From Methanocorpusculum parvum (GTDB lineage: Archaea > Halobacteriota > Methanomicrobia > Methanomicrobiales > Methanocorpusculaceae): a stretch of 64,000 bases of DNA. The stretch is taken from assembly GCA_002287215.1 (NCBI GenBank), contig LMVO01000045.1, forward strand, positions 1 through 64,000, read 5' to 3'. The notes beneath the pieces are model-generated. The model saw only the letters and a program-made list of their open reading frames with translations, searched no databases and was not told the origin of the DNA. Shown in pieces: positions 52,588 to 60,885 of this stretch (position 1 is the first letter of the stretch; the number at the start of each line of letters is the position of its first letter). A program made the translations under genes and the position numbers.

Positions 52588-53190
52588 ATGAACGAGTCAA
52601 TAATCTGGCTTTCGGGCACCGGGTGGCGGGCGAACTCTTATGTTGCCGGCAATATATTAGTTGACGCGGCCGTATCGGCGGACGCCGTATATCCTTACAG
52701 AGAGCAGATCGATACGATCGTTTTGACACACGGACACTTTGATCACACGGCAAATCTTTTGGAGCTTGCAGAACTCTGCAGTGCAGAGGTCATGATCGGG
52801 GAGTATGATCTGCCGTTTTTATCCGATCCGCGGATCAGCCTCTCGCATCAGTTTGGTCAAAGACCGACGGCGTATCCGGCAAAGATCTTAAAAGACGGCG
52901 ATACGGTCGGCGGGTTCAGGGTGTACCACACGCCGGGACATACCCGCGGAAGCATCAGCCTGTTTCGGGAATCAGACGGAGCGCTCATCGCCGGGGACAC
53001 GATCTTTCCGGAAGGGTCGTTTGGTCGGTTCGATCTGCCGACCGGCAGCCGGGGGGATCTGGTCGGTTCGATCTCCAAACTCGCGGAACTTCCGGTGAAC
53101 TCGCTTTGGCCCGGACATGACATGCCGGTCGTGACTGACGCAAAACGCCATGTCCTTTTGTCGAAACAGTTTCTGGAACGATATGGATAA
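52588..53190 (+). CDS. MBL-fold metallohydrolase
   Basis: A 200-residue protein with the metal-binding motif LTHGHFDHTAN (HxHxDH, about 48-55), a further His in TPGHTRGSISL, Asp in IAGDTIFP and His in LWPGHDMP. The order fits the glyoxalase II-like group of hydrolases; the substrate is not known. It overlaps the DUF123 gene by 8 bases. Confidence 0.9.
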   Translation: MNESIIWLSGTGWRANSYVAGNILVDAAVSADAVYPYREQIDTIVLTHGHFDHTANLLELAELCSAEVMIGEYDLPFLSDPRISLSHQFGQRPTAYPAKILKDGDTVGGFRVYHTPGHTRGSISLFRESDGALIAGDTIFPEGSFGRFDLPTGSRGDLVGSISKLAELPVNSLWPGHDMPVVTDAKRHVLLSKQFLERYG

Positions 53191-53617
53191 AGGCATTTAC
53201 TGTCTGATCCTTTCCTGCGCTGAGCCGTGCACGATAACGATCGGCGCACTCGGGCCGACAGCGTTCAAAAAAGGCTGGTATCTGTATGCAGGCTCGGCTC
53301 TTGGTTCGGGAGGACTCTCAAGGGTCAGCCGGCACATCAGATTCTTTCATGAACAGTACAGAAAACCAAAATGGCACATCGACTACCTGATGGCAGCCGG
53401 TGAAATCACGCTTAAGGGCGTCTTCTGTGCAAAAACACCAGAGCGGCTGGAGTGCGTGCTTGCACAGAATATCGGAGGGGACAGAGTGGAAAAGTTCGGC
53501 TGCTCCGACTGTTTTTGCGACTCGCACCTTTTCTACCGAAAAGATTCGCCGGAGACGGAGGTCGTCCGCGCTTTTGAAAAGACCGGCCTTTCACCCGGAT
53601 ATCATCTGATCCGGTAA
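53183..53617 (+). CDS. DUF123 (GIY-YIG nuclease superfamily) protein
   Basis: A 144-residue protein starting MDKGIYCLILSCAEPCTITI, with GWYLYAGSALGSGGLSRVSRHIRF and KWHIDYLM, the DUF123 pattern; GxYxYxGSA is the GIY-YIG-like core. The conserved cysteines CSDCFC and DSHLFYR are at the C-terminal end. The family is related to the nuclease part of endonuclease III partners but its function is unproven. The ATG at 53183 overlaps the MBL gene. The 3' ends of this gene and of the convergent TetR gene overlap by 16 bases. Confidence 0.85.
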   Translation: MDKGIYCLILSCAEPCTITIGALGPTAFKKGWYLYAGSALGSGGLSRVSRHIRFFHEQYRKPKWHIDYLMAAGEITLKGVFCAKTPERLECVLAQNIGGDRVEKFGCSDCFCDSHLFYRKDSPETEVVRAFEKTGLSPGYHLIR

Positions 53618-54288
53618 GGCGAAAGGAGACTTATTTTTAAAATGATCCTGGCGATCTCTTCGGGAGACTCGCGTTCCTGATCCGTTTTCTGGATCCAGGT
53701 CAGAAACACATTGAAATGCGATGCGTTGACGTAGGCAAGAAGATACTCGAGCGGGACGGCAAAACTGTCCTGCAATGCCACGGTAACCAGTTTTTCCGCA
53801 AAAACATCATGCCAGAGACGTTCTTTGAGCCGTGTCTGAAACGAGCAGGATCCCTTCTCGCCGAAAAGCGCCCGCATAACCCGGATGTTTTCTTCAAAAT
53901 AGGCAAACAGCGCCACAACGGTTTTGGTCAGCGTCCGGCCCTCCGTCAGGGGAAACACCTCTCCTCTGATGATCTCCCGGAGATCGTTGCCGATCTGGGT
54001 CTCAAATGACTCCAGAAGATCATACTTGTCTTTGTAATGCAGATAAAAGGTCCCCCGGCCGATATCAGCGGCATCGACGATATCCTTCACCGACAGTTCA
54101 TCGAATCCTTTCTCCGCGACGAGATCGATGAAAGCGCAGCGGATGGCCCGTTCCGTTTTCAAAAACCTCCGGTCTCTCGGGCCGGAATCCGGGGTAAGGA
54201 TATCGTTTTGCAGATTTTGCGTCATGTTCGGATCGGTTCTGCCGGATGGCCGGGCGGTATCGGCCCGGGTCCCCGGCGGGGAAATCAT
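53602..54288 (-). CDS. TetR-family transcriptional regulator
   Basis: A 228-residue protein with a TetR helix-turn-helix at about 44-90: TERAIRCAFIDLVAEKGFDELSV and DIVDAADIGRGTFYLHYKDKYDL (in two parts). The C-terminal ligand domain resembles the TetR_C group found in Firmicutes (region with FEENIRVMRALFGEKG). It begins 2 bases after the npdG stop, so it is probably co-transcribed. An in-frame ATG at 54225 is an alternative start because the first 35 residues look unstructured. TetR proteins of this kind are uncommon in archaea, so transfer is possible. Confidence 0.87.
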   Translation of the reverse strand: MISPPGTRADTARPSGRTDPNMTQNLQNDILTPDSGPRDRRFLKTERAIRCAFIDLVAEKGFDELSVKDIVDAADIGRGTFYLHYKDKYDLLESFETQIGNDLREIIRGEVFPLTEGRTLTKTVVALFAYFEENIRVMRALFGEKGSCSFQTRLKERLWHDVFAEKLVTVALQDSFAVPLEYLLAYVNASHFNVFLTWIQKTDQERESPEEIARIILKISLLSPYRIR

Positions 54289-54290
54289 CG

Positions 54291-54995
54291 TTACTTAAAG
54301 TATACGCCGACGTCTTTGAGCCCGTTTCTCATGGCAAGGGTAATGACAAGAGGCGTGATGCTTTCGATCGTCGCCGCACAGGCAAGCGGACCGGCATCCA
54401 GGGGGACGAGTTTTGAAACGCTCGCGACAAGATCCATCACGATCCGTTTTGCCTCCTCGTCATCTCCGCAGACACAGACCGAGTAGTCAAGCTCCTCATC
54501 AAGCTCCATCCATTTGCCGGAGGCAACATTGTTGAAGGCAGTGGTGAGTTTTGCAGATGCAGGAAGCATCTTTTTGATCGCGAGAGCTGCCGAGCCTTCC
54601 GCCGGACGGTCAGGCAGGAAGTACTTCTCTTTTGGGAAGCGGAGCATCGGATTGATCAGCGAGACCACGATCTTGTTTTCGAACGCGGACTTTCCGATCG
54701 TCTCGATCGTCGACTCGACCTTGTCGAACGGCACTGACAAGATAATAATGTCGGCATCACAGACGCTCGCATTCGATCCGCCGCTGCATGTCGCCCCGAT
54801 CTCGCATTTGCGCTCGGAAAGACAGCAGGTCACTCCGTCAGCCGCGGTTTCGGCTTTTGCCGGGTCGCGTGATCCAAGTGAGACATCATACTTCCCGCCG
54901 ATACATATACGGCGGGCAAGACCCTCACCGATATTACCGGTTCCGCCGATTATTCCAACTCTGTACCGGATCGTTTTTTGTACCGTTTCACTCAT
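54291..54995 (-). CDS. npdG: F420H2:NADP oxidoreductase
   Basis: NpdG (Fno) moves hydride between F420 and NADP to provide NADPH for biosynthesis. The 234-residue protein begins with the dinucleotide-binding motif YRVGIIGGTGNIGEGLARR, followed by SLGSRDPAKAE for NADP phosphate contact and the segments ILSVPFDKVE, LINPML and TTAFNNVASG. The ATG at 54995 has GGTGAT five bases upstream. A TetR regulator follows directly. Confidence 0.93.
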   Translation of the reverse strand: MSETVQKTIRYRVGIIGGTGNIGEGLARRICIGGKYDVSLGSRDPAKAETAADGVTCCLSERKCEIGATCSGGSNASVCDADIIILSVPFDKVESTIETIGKSAFENKIVVSLINPMLRFPKEKYFLPDRPAEGSAALAIKKMLPASAKLTTAFNNVASGKWMELDEELDYSVCVCGDDEEAKRIVMDLVASVSKLVPLDAGPLACAATIESITPLVITLAMRNGLKDVGVYFK

Positions 54996-55249
54996 AAATA
55001 TCACCACACAAATTTCGCGCCAGTCATTCTGACATGATGTTCATTAGTCTCACATGGATATATTAGCTTTCCGGCATGAACGCCGGACGGCATTTCAAAA
55101 CCCGCTAAAGCGCGAAAGAGGATTTTTTTGGAAATAACGAAGTATTATTCTGAAAAATCCCTATCCACTGACAGATGAGAAAAAGACATGGAAACTATTT
55201 ATCCCCCCGCCCACAATTTATTAAGAACAAAAATAGCTAAAGGTCTTTC

Positions 55250-56425
55250 ATGAACAGAAATAATCTTCGACGTATACTTATCGCAGCATGCATCGTCTGC
55301 GCTTTGATCCTCTCCGGCACAGGGGCAGTATCGGCTGCAAACCAGTCAACCTTTGTCATTACCGATTTCTCCATGTATCCGCAGTCCCTGATGCCCGGCG
55401 ACTCGGGAATCATTACCGTAACGCTTAGAAACACCGGCAGCACGTTCGTTCCGGTCAATCAGATCTTTATCAAAGACTCTGACGGAATCAAATCGACCGT
55501 GACCCCGTATCAGAACCCGATCGGGGGAGTCGGCGCGGGAGATACGTTCACGTTATCCCTGCCGGTCATCTCGAAGGGAAAAACCGGGACCTTCTATCCG
55601 GTCCTGTACGTCGATTTTGACGGAAACAGCGGCAATTATCTGAAATACCCCTTCGCAGTCATCGTTGATGATAAGAGCATCGTGATCTCGGTCACGGGAC
55701 GCCCGGATGTCTTCGAGCCTGACACTACGCAAACTGTCGCTCTCACGATCGGAAACCTCAGAATGAACGCGATCGAGGCAGTTGAGATCAGCGCTTCGGG
55801 AACCGGTGTCACCTCCAAACAGACCTCCCTTTTCCTTGGAACGATCGACGCGAACAAAGCGGCAAACGGGACCCTGAGCGTCTCCACCGCTGAAGAAACA
55901 AAAGAGGTCACTTTTGATGTCAGATATAGAAACGGGCCTGCCTGGCATACCGAGAGCATCACCATCCCTCTTGAGTCCGGCGTCTCCAAAACCGGTGCCG
56001 AACTCATCGTCAACAACATCGAAGTGAAAAACACCGGCAGCTCCTACACGGTCATCGGCGATGTGAACAATGCAGGCCTTACGACCGCAAAGGCGTTGGT
56101 CGTCACCACCGAAGGCGTCACGAAAACCGGTCTTTACCCCTCCTATGTCGTCGGATCACTGGATGAAGACGGACTTTCCGAGTTCGAAGTGACCTTCAGC
56201 AACCCGGCCGACAACAAAGTGACCCTGGTCTTTACCTATAAAGATGTGAACGGAAACACCTACACGCAAAAGCAGGAAGTGCCGACCACTTCAGCAGTCA
56301 CGGAATCACAAACCAGCGGCGGATCGAACCCGGTCGCGGCCGTTCTGATCGTTATTGTGATCCTGGTCATTCTTGCCGGCGGATTTGCCGCCTGGAAGAA
56401 AGGGAAAATATTTGCGCGGAAGTAA
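55250..56425 (+). CDS. Membrane-anchored surface protein with CARDB-like repeats
   Basis: A 391-residue secreted protein: signal peptide (about 1-29, ending GAVSAAN), three beta-sandwich segments like CARDB/NEW3-type repeats (GDSGIITVTLRNTGSTF, DTTQTVALTIGNLRMN, GSSYTVIGDVNNAGLTTAKA), then a C-terminal membrane helix (about 362-382) and a basic tail (WKKGKIFARK). The next two genes, 3 and then minus 8 bases apart, encode a MacB-like ABC transporter, so this is probably its extracellular partner. A role in export or lipoprotein handling is inference. Confidence 0.82.
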   Translation: MNRNNLRRILIAACIVCALILSGTGAVSAANQSTFVITDFSMYPQSLMPGDSGIITVTLRNTGSTFVPVNQIFIKDSDGIKSTVTPYQNPIGGVGAGDTFTLSLPVISKGKTGTFYPVLYVDFDGNSGNYLKYPFAVIVDDKSIVISVTGRPDVFEPDTTQTVALTIGNLRMNAIEAVEISASGTGVTSKQTSLFLGTIDANKAANGTLSVSTAEETKEVTFDVRYRNGPAWHTESITIPLESGVSKTGAELIVNNIEVKNTGSSYTVIGDVNNAGLTTAKALVVTTEGVTKTGLYPSYVVGSLDEDGLSEFEVTFSNPADNKVTLVFTYKDVNGNTYTQKQEVPTTSAVTESQTSGGSNPVAAVLIVIVILVILAGGFAAWKKGKIFARK

Positions 56426-56428
56426 GCC

Positions 56429-57109
56429 ATGAATCCGATCCCGGTGGTCGAACTGCATGACGTCTCCAAAATATATCCGATGCCGGCAGGCGACGTCCAT
56501 GCATTAAACCACGTAGACTTCTCCATTCAGAAAGGGGAATTTGTGGCCATCATGGGACCGTCAGGTTCAGGCAAATCCACACTGATGAACATGATCGGAT
56601 GCCTGGATGTGCCTACATCCGGGGAGATAAAGATCAACGGAAAGTCGACGTCTGAGATGACGGACGATGAGCTGACCCTGCACCGGAGAGAGACGATCGG
56701 ATTCATCTTTCAGAAGTTCAACCTGATCAGCCTCTTGACCGCATATGAAAACGTGGAGTATCCGCTGATCTTAAAATACGGACACAAGGACACGACGACG
56801 CGGACCAGAGATCTTCTTACGATGGTCGGACTGACCGAAGGCCAGATGCAGCATACGCCGTATGAACTTTCCGGCGGTCAGCAGCAGAGAGTATCCATTG
56901 CCCGCGCTCTTGCAAACGATCCGACGTTTCTTCTGTGCGATGAACCGACCGGAAATCTCGATTCGAAGATGAGTACGCAGATCATGGAGATCCTCACAGA
57001 TCTGCATGCCCAGGGAAGAACGGTCGTCATGGTCACCCATGACCCGAAAACGGCTGAATATGCCGAGCGCATAGTGATCATTAAGGATGGTGAGATCGTC
57101 AATGAGTGA
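56429..57109 (+). CDS. ABC transporter ATP-binding protein, MacB/LolD type
   Basis: A 226-residue ATPase with Walker A GPSGSGKST (about 45-53), Q-loop, signature LSGGQQQRVSIARAL, Walker B FLLCDEPTGNLDSKM and the switch His in VTHDPKTAEYA. Its length and the motif HALNHVDFSIQKGEFVAI are typical of MacB/LolD ATPases, which couple with FtsX-type permeases. It is the middle gene of a three-gene operon. Confidence 0.94.
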   Translation: MNPIPVVELHDVSKIYPMPAGDVHALNHVDFSIQKGEFVAIMGPSGSGKSTLMNMIGCLDVPTSGEIKINGKSTSEMTDDELTLHRRETIGFIFQKFNLISLLTAYENVEYPLILKYGHKDTTTRTRDLLTMVGLTEGQMQHTPYELSGGQQQRVSIARALANDPTFLLCDEPTGNLDSKMSTQIMEILTDLHAQGRTVVMVTHDPKTAEYAERIVIIKDGEIVNE

Positions 57110-58343
57110 AGAGAATAAATCGATCTGGCAGAAGATCTACTCGCCGATGATCCTTTCACTGGCGGTCAGGAATCTGAAACTGAATAAGTTTCGGACGATC
57201 CTTTCGATGATCGGTATCGTGATCGGCGTGTTTGCCATCTGCGGGATGGGAATGATCAGCGCCGGTTTTACCGAGGAGATGAACTCGATGATCTCCGATA
57301 CGGCAGATACCTTGACGATCTCGCCGGTCGGTGAAAAGGTGATCGACGGAACGACGACGACAGGTTTCTCCGCTAAAGATCTCAGAGACATCGAGTCGGC
57401 GGTAAAATCCGTAACCAAAGAGTATGAGTTCATTCCGATGTACTCGTCGACGAAGTACGTCTATATCGGGAAAGAAACGGCGATGGCCTCGGTATCCGGT
57501 ATGGATGCAAATGATCTCGAGAAGATCGCCACCCTTATCCAGGGAACCCTTCCGCGCGGTTCGACCAATGTGGTCGTGGGCGAGACCTTTGCCGAGGACA
57601 ATGATCTCCGGATCGGAAGCCGGATGATCATGCTGAACTCGGGCGGCCAGGAGGTCACGTCCAGGGTCGTCGGGATCTTAGAGGATACCGGGATGATGAC
57701 CCTTGGATTCTCCACAAGCAGCGCGGTCGTCGGCTCGATCGAGTGGTACACCGGACTTGTCGGCGATAATCACGGGCTGTATGACAAGGTCATCGTCAAG
57801 GCCTATGACCCGACAGAGCTGACCCCGATCGATGACGCGATCGAGAAGAAGATGAACGGCAAGGAGGATAAAGACTCGGATGACACGGTCTATATCCTGA
57901 ACTCCTATGAGATCATGGAGGTCTTCGATGAGATCATGTCCATGTCCAGCATCTTTACGACGATCATCAGCGGTATCTCGCTTCTGGTGGCAGCAGTTGC
58001 CATCACTAATGTGATGCTGATGAGCGTGAAGGAGCGGACGAGGGAAGTCGGTATTCTCCGGAGTATCGGGACCTACCGGAGTCAGATCCTGCAGATGTTC
58101 TTGTACGAAGCAGGACTGATCGGGCTTATCGGCGCCGTTGCCGGAACGCTGCTCGCGCTGATCGCAGCGCCGGTGATGCTGCTTGGGATGATCGGCTCGG
58201 TCGAAGCGATGCTGAGTCCGGCCGTTCTTGTGTATGTGCCGATCGGTATTCTTATCGGGCTGATCGTCTGCCTGATTTCAGGTCTCTATCCGGCATGGAA
58301 AGCAGCGAACCTCAACCCGGTCGAAGCGATGTCGACCGACTGA
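57102..58343 (+). CDS. ABC transporter permease, MacB/FtsX type
   Basis: A 413-residue permease with the standard layout: one N-terminal helix (about 26-48), a large extracellular domain (about 50-270), then three C-terminal helices (about 283-305, 335-360, 372-395). It contains VMLMSVKERTREVGILRSIGT, the FtsX/MacB coupling sequence, and ends NLNPVEAMSTD, also typical. The ATG at 57102 overlaps the ATPase gene by 8 bases. Function in mechanotransmission or export is known for the family only. Confidence 0.93.
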   Translation: MSEENKSIWQKIYSPMILSLAVRNLKLNKFRTILSMIGIVIGVFAICGMGMISAGFTEEMNSMISDTADTLTISPVGEKVIDGTTTTGFSAKDLRDIESAVKSVTKEYEFIPMYSSTKYVYIGKETAMASVSGMDANDLEKIATLIQGTLPRGSTNVVVGETFAEDNDLRIGSRMIMLNSGGQEVTSRVVGILEDTGMMTLGFSTSSAVVGSIEWYTGLVGDNHGLYDKVIVKAYDPTELTPIDDAIEKKMNGKEDKDSDDTVYILNSYEIMEVFDEIMSMSSIFTTIISGISLLVAAVAITNVMLMSVKERTREVGILRSIGTYRSQILQMFLYEAGLIGLIGAVAGTLLALIAAPVMLLGMIGSVEAMLSPAVLVYVPIGILIGLIVCLISGLYPAWKAANLNPVEAMSTD

Positions 58344-58357
58344 GCACTCCTCTTCTC

Positions 58358-58365
58358 TTTTTTTT
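58358..58365 (+). terminator. T-run terminator after the MacB-like operon
   Basis: TTTTTTTT starts 15 bases after the permease stop, just before the left end of repeat copy C. No clear stem precedes it. Confidence 0.45.
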
Positions 58366-58553
58366 AATTAGGATTTACGCGGTGTTAATCACAATCCAAT
58401 TCGGGAAGGGTAAGGCCTGGTCTATATGTATGAGAATTCCACCGCGAATAAGCCCAAGCGGGCAAAGCCCGCTTGAGGCGGCACGCAAGCCTTCGGCTTG
58501 CACGCAATCGCGAATCTGCGCGAATCGCACACCGTCTGGAAAAATTCTATTGG

Positions 58554-58575
58554 AAAAACCGGCGTGCCGGTTTTT
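58554..58575. repeat. Perfect A5...T5 hairpin 1 inside repeat C
   Basis: AAAAACCGGC, loop GT, GCCGGTTTTT. The form, GC stem flanked by A-run and T-run, is that of a two-way intrinsic terminator. Confidence 0.65.
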
Positions 58576-58625
58576 CTCTCCGTAACCTTCTCATTTGATG
58601 TAATCGAAAAAGAATGAATCAACAG

Positions 58626-58647
58626 AAAAACCCGCACGCGGGTTTTT
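58626..58647. repeat. Perfect A5...T5 hairpin 2 inside repeat C
   Basis: AAAAACCCGC, loop AC, GCGGGTTTTT. Same architecture as the hairpin 50 bases upstream but with a different stem, so the shape rather than the sequence appears kept. Confidence 0.65.
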
Positions 58648-58882
58648 CCTCAGCATTTTTCAAGAGAGGGTGCGATTCCTGCGGAGGCGATCAGCCGAAG
58701 CAGAGCGCCCGAACGTAAGGAAAATGCGATTCGCGTTAATTCGCGGAGATTCGCGGTTGGTTTTATCTCATGCATCCACCCCTGACCATACACGAAATCG
58801 AAATACATCGCATAAGTACGTCAGGTTTTTAATTCGGAGCTCCCGCGTAACGCCTTGTTTAATCTCCAAAAAAAGAGCAGGA

Positions 58883-59812
58883 TCAGAGCCGGTCGCCGAC
58901 GTTCAGATAATGACCGTTCACGATCTCAAAGCCCGGCATCTCGCGTTTTCCTTCCGGTTTTGCAGAAAGAATGCACACAGCGCCGTCTCCCGTCATCACG
59001 ACAGGTCCCTTCTTTTTTATCAGACCGACGATCTCTCCCGGCTCTCCGGCATACTCTCCGGAGACCTTTTCTGAGCGGTAGATCTTCAGGAGTTTTCCGT
59101 CCGGAAGCCTGGTGTTTGCTCCCGGAATCGGGGAAAGCCCGCGGATCCTGTTATGCACCGTGGCCGCCGGAAGGGTCCAGTCGATCACACACTCCTCTTT
59201 CGAGATGGAGGGGGCAAACGTCACCTTCGCTTCATCCTGGGGAGTCCGGGTGACCTCCCCCGACACGATCAGGGTCAGCGCCTCGGTCAGCGCCTGTGCC
59301 CCGAGATCGGCCAGATGGTCATGTACCTCGCCGTAGGTTTCGTTTTCCCCCAGGGGAACCGATTTGGAAAGGATCACATCACCGGCATCCAGACGCGAAG
59401 CCACGTACATGATCGAGACCCCGGTCTCACAATCCCCGTTCAGCACAGAATACTGCATCGGAGCTGCTCCCCGGTACTTCGGCAGAAGCGAGCCGTGCAG
59501 ATTGATCGTGTTGTATTTCGGGAGATCGATGATCGCATCCGGGATCATCATCCCGAATGCCACAACGACCGAAATATCCGGGGAAAGAGCCTTCAGCTGT
59601 TCGAACAGAGCCGGATCCTTCATATCCTCCGGCTGAAAAACCGGGATCCCGTGTTCGAGAGCGAACACCTTCACCGGCGAAAACTCGACCTTGTTTCCCC
59701 GCCGGTTTGGTTTATCGGCCCGGGTCAGGATCCCCACGATCTCGTGCTCTGCAGAAACCGCACGAAGAGAGGAAAGGGCATACTCCGGCGTTCCCATGAA
59801 AAGGACACGCAC
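58883..59812 (-). CDS. fmt: Methionyl-tRNA formyltransferase
   Basis: Fmt adds a formyl group from 10-formyl-tetrahydrofolate to initiator Met-tRNA, a bacterial step not normally present in archaea. The 309-residue protein is full length. The catalytic domain has MGTPEYALSSLRA, VVAFGMMIPDAIIDLP, INLHGSLLPKYRGAAP (Asn and His of the active site) and SRLDAGDVIL (catalytic Asp). The C-terminal beta domain (about 205-309) binds tRNA in bacteria. It starts one base after the def stop, the usual bacterial def-fmt order. Acquisition from bacteria is the simplest explanation. Confidence 0.93.
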   Translation of the reverse strand: MRVLFMGTPEYALSSLRAVSAEHEIVGILTRADKPNRRGNKVEFSPVKVFALEHGIPVFQPEDMKDPALFEQLKALSPDISVVVAFGMMIPDAIIDLPKYNTINLHGSLLPKYRGAAPMQYSVLNGDCETGVSIMYVASRLDAGDVILSKSVPLGENETYGEVHDHLADLGAQALTEALTLIVSGEVTRTPQDEAKVTFAPSISKEECVIDWTLPAATVHNRIRGLSPIPGANTRLPDGKLLKIYRSEKVSGEYAGEPGEIVGLIKKKGPVVMTGDGAVCILSAKPEGKREMPGFEIVNGHYLNVGDRL

Positions 59813-59813
59813 G

Positions 59814-60302
59814 TTACGCCTCCTTTCGGGTCAGATCCTCGAGCTGCTTTGCGATCATCTTTTTTGCGATCGGCGATACCTTATCGACAAATAAGATCCC
59901 CTCGAGGTGATCATACTCGTGCATGAAAACCCGGGCAGGATAATCCTTCAGCTCCTCTTCGATCAGCTCACCCGCTTCATTCGTGTATCTGACCGTGATG
60001 CGCCGTGGACGGCGGACTTTTTTATGGATGCCGGGAACGGAAAGACAGCCCTCCTCCATCTCGGCAAAGGCGCTGCCGGTTTTCAGGATCTCCGGGTTGA
60101 TGACTTTTCTGAGTTTGTCTCCCGGATCCATCACAAAGAATCGTTTCCCGATCCCGATCTGCGGAGCTGCAAGACCGACTCCGCGGTGTTCTTTGAGCAT
60201 CGGGACCATCTCATCAAGAATGGCTAAAAGTTCAGGGGTTATCGTATCAACCGGTTCGGCGCGTCTGGCCAACACCGCTTTTCCGTATATCTGAATCTCC
60301 AT
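59814..60302 (-). CDS. def: Peptide deformylase
   Basis: Def removes the formyl group from the N-terminus of new proteins. The 162-residue enzyme has all three motifs intact: GVGLAAPQIG (about 42-51), EGCLSVPG (metal-binding Cys) and HEYDHLEG (metal-binding His pair with catalytic Glu). Size is typical of type 1 bacterial enzymes. It is followed directly by fmt. Peptide deformylase is not expected in archaea, whose initiator methionine is unformylated. Confidence 0.95.
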   Translation of the reverse strand: MEIQIYGKAVLARRAEPVDTITPELLAILDEMVPMLKEHRGVGLAAPQIGIGKRFFVMDPGDKLRKVINPEILKTGSAFAEMEEGCLSVPGIHKKVRRPRRITVRYTNEAGELIEEELKDYPARVFMHEYDHLEGILFVDKVSPIAKKMIAKQLEDLTRKEA

Positions 60303-60432
60303 TATTTATCATGTTGGATTTTTTGACAGATGAATCTGACTGATGAAGGGACAAAGCGGGCAAAGGATACAAAAAGCTGCCAAAAGAACAGACTAAAAAA
60401 ATGATGTGTTTAGACAGAGTGTCTAAACAGTA

Positions 60433-60615
60433 TTAGAACCGGTTCCGTGGGGTCCGGTGTTTTGGAAGGCATTCCTGACAGTAGACTGGTCTGCCTTCTG
60501 TTGGCTTGAACGGTACCTCACATTCTTTTCCACAGTCTGAGCAGACTGTTTTGGTCATTTCGCGTGGGCCGTCATTAAACTGGCGTGGTGCGCCAAAATT
60601 ATTTCTTCTTTCCAT
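60433..60615 (-). CDS. Small zinc-ribbon protein
   Basis: A 60-residue protein with the pattern CSDCGKECEVPFKPTEGRPVYC and CQEC, which is CxxC-x17-CxxC, the small zinc-ribbon family seen in archaea and bacteria (sequence shown in parts; Cys near 25, 28, 46, 49). The flanks are rich in Arg, Asn and Pro. The ATG at 60615 is preferred; an ATG at 60636 gives seven more residues. It precedes def by 130 bases on the same strand. Its role is unknown; nucleic acid binding is a guess from the fold. Confidence 0.78.
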   Translation of the reverse strand: MERRNNFGAPRQFNDGPREMTKTVCSDCGKECEVPFKPTEGRPVYCQECLPKHRTPRNRF

Positions 60616-60885
60616 GATAGGATTTCCTTGGAGCATAAATGCTCACGAAAAAAACAATGAGACAAAAAAGTCTTACTGATATTTCCCACAGATAACTGCG
60701 ACTCTTTATACGCCTCCCTGGGATATATAGTTGTGTATACCAGCAGAGAACGCCGCCGGACGGTTTGACGGAAGATCCGGGACTGAATATCCCGCGCACC
60801 GATCCGCGTGCCGGAATGAGCACACAAAACCCCTTATGTATAACGACGACCAATAGTTACCCACATATTGAGTGAGGGAAAACTC
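60616..60885. promoter_or_regulatory. Divergent promoter region between zinc-ribbon gene and ileS
   Basis: GATATATAG at about 60721-60729 is the best minus-strand TATA box, giving a leader of roughly 80 bases for the zinc-ribbon gene. TTATGTATAAC at about 60834-60844 is the likely TATA box of ileS, with a leader of about 20 bases containing GAGGG. No gene is supported between. Confidence 0.4.

Larger units (their letters stand above)
58375..58850. repeat. Large fold-back repeat, copy C (476 bp, non-coding)
   Basis: It fills most of the 539-base gap before fmt. The left end TTACGCGGTGTT (from 58375) and the following CAATCCAATTCGGGAAGG match copy A. The right arm (about 58758-58850: CGGTTGG, ATCCACC, CACGAAATCGAA, CCGCGTAA) matches copy A as well. 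The interior differs from A and contains several perfect hairpins: AAGCGGGC/GCCCGCTT (about 58456-58474), GCAAGCC/GGCTTGC (about 58485-58501) and the two listed separately. It encodes no protein. Same ends with different interiors suggest a non-autonomous element family. Confidence 0.8.
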
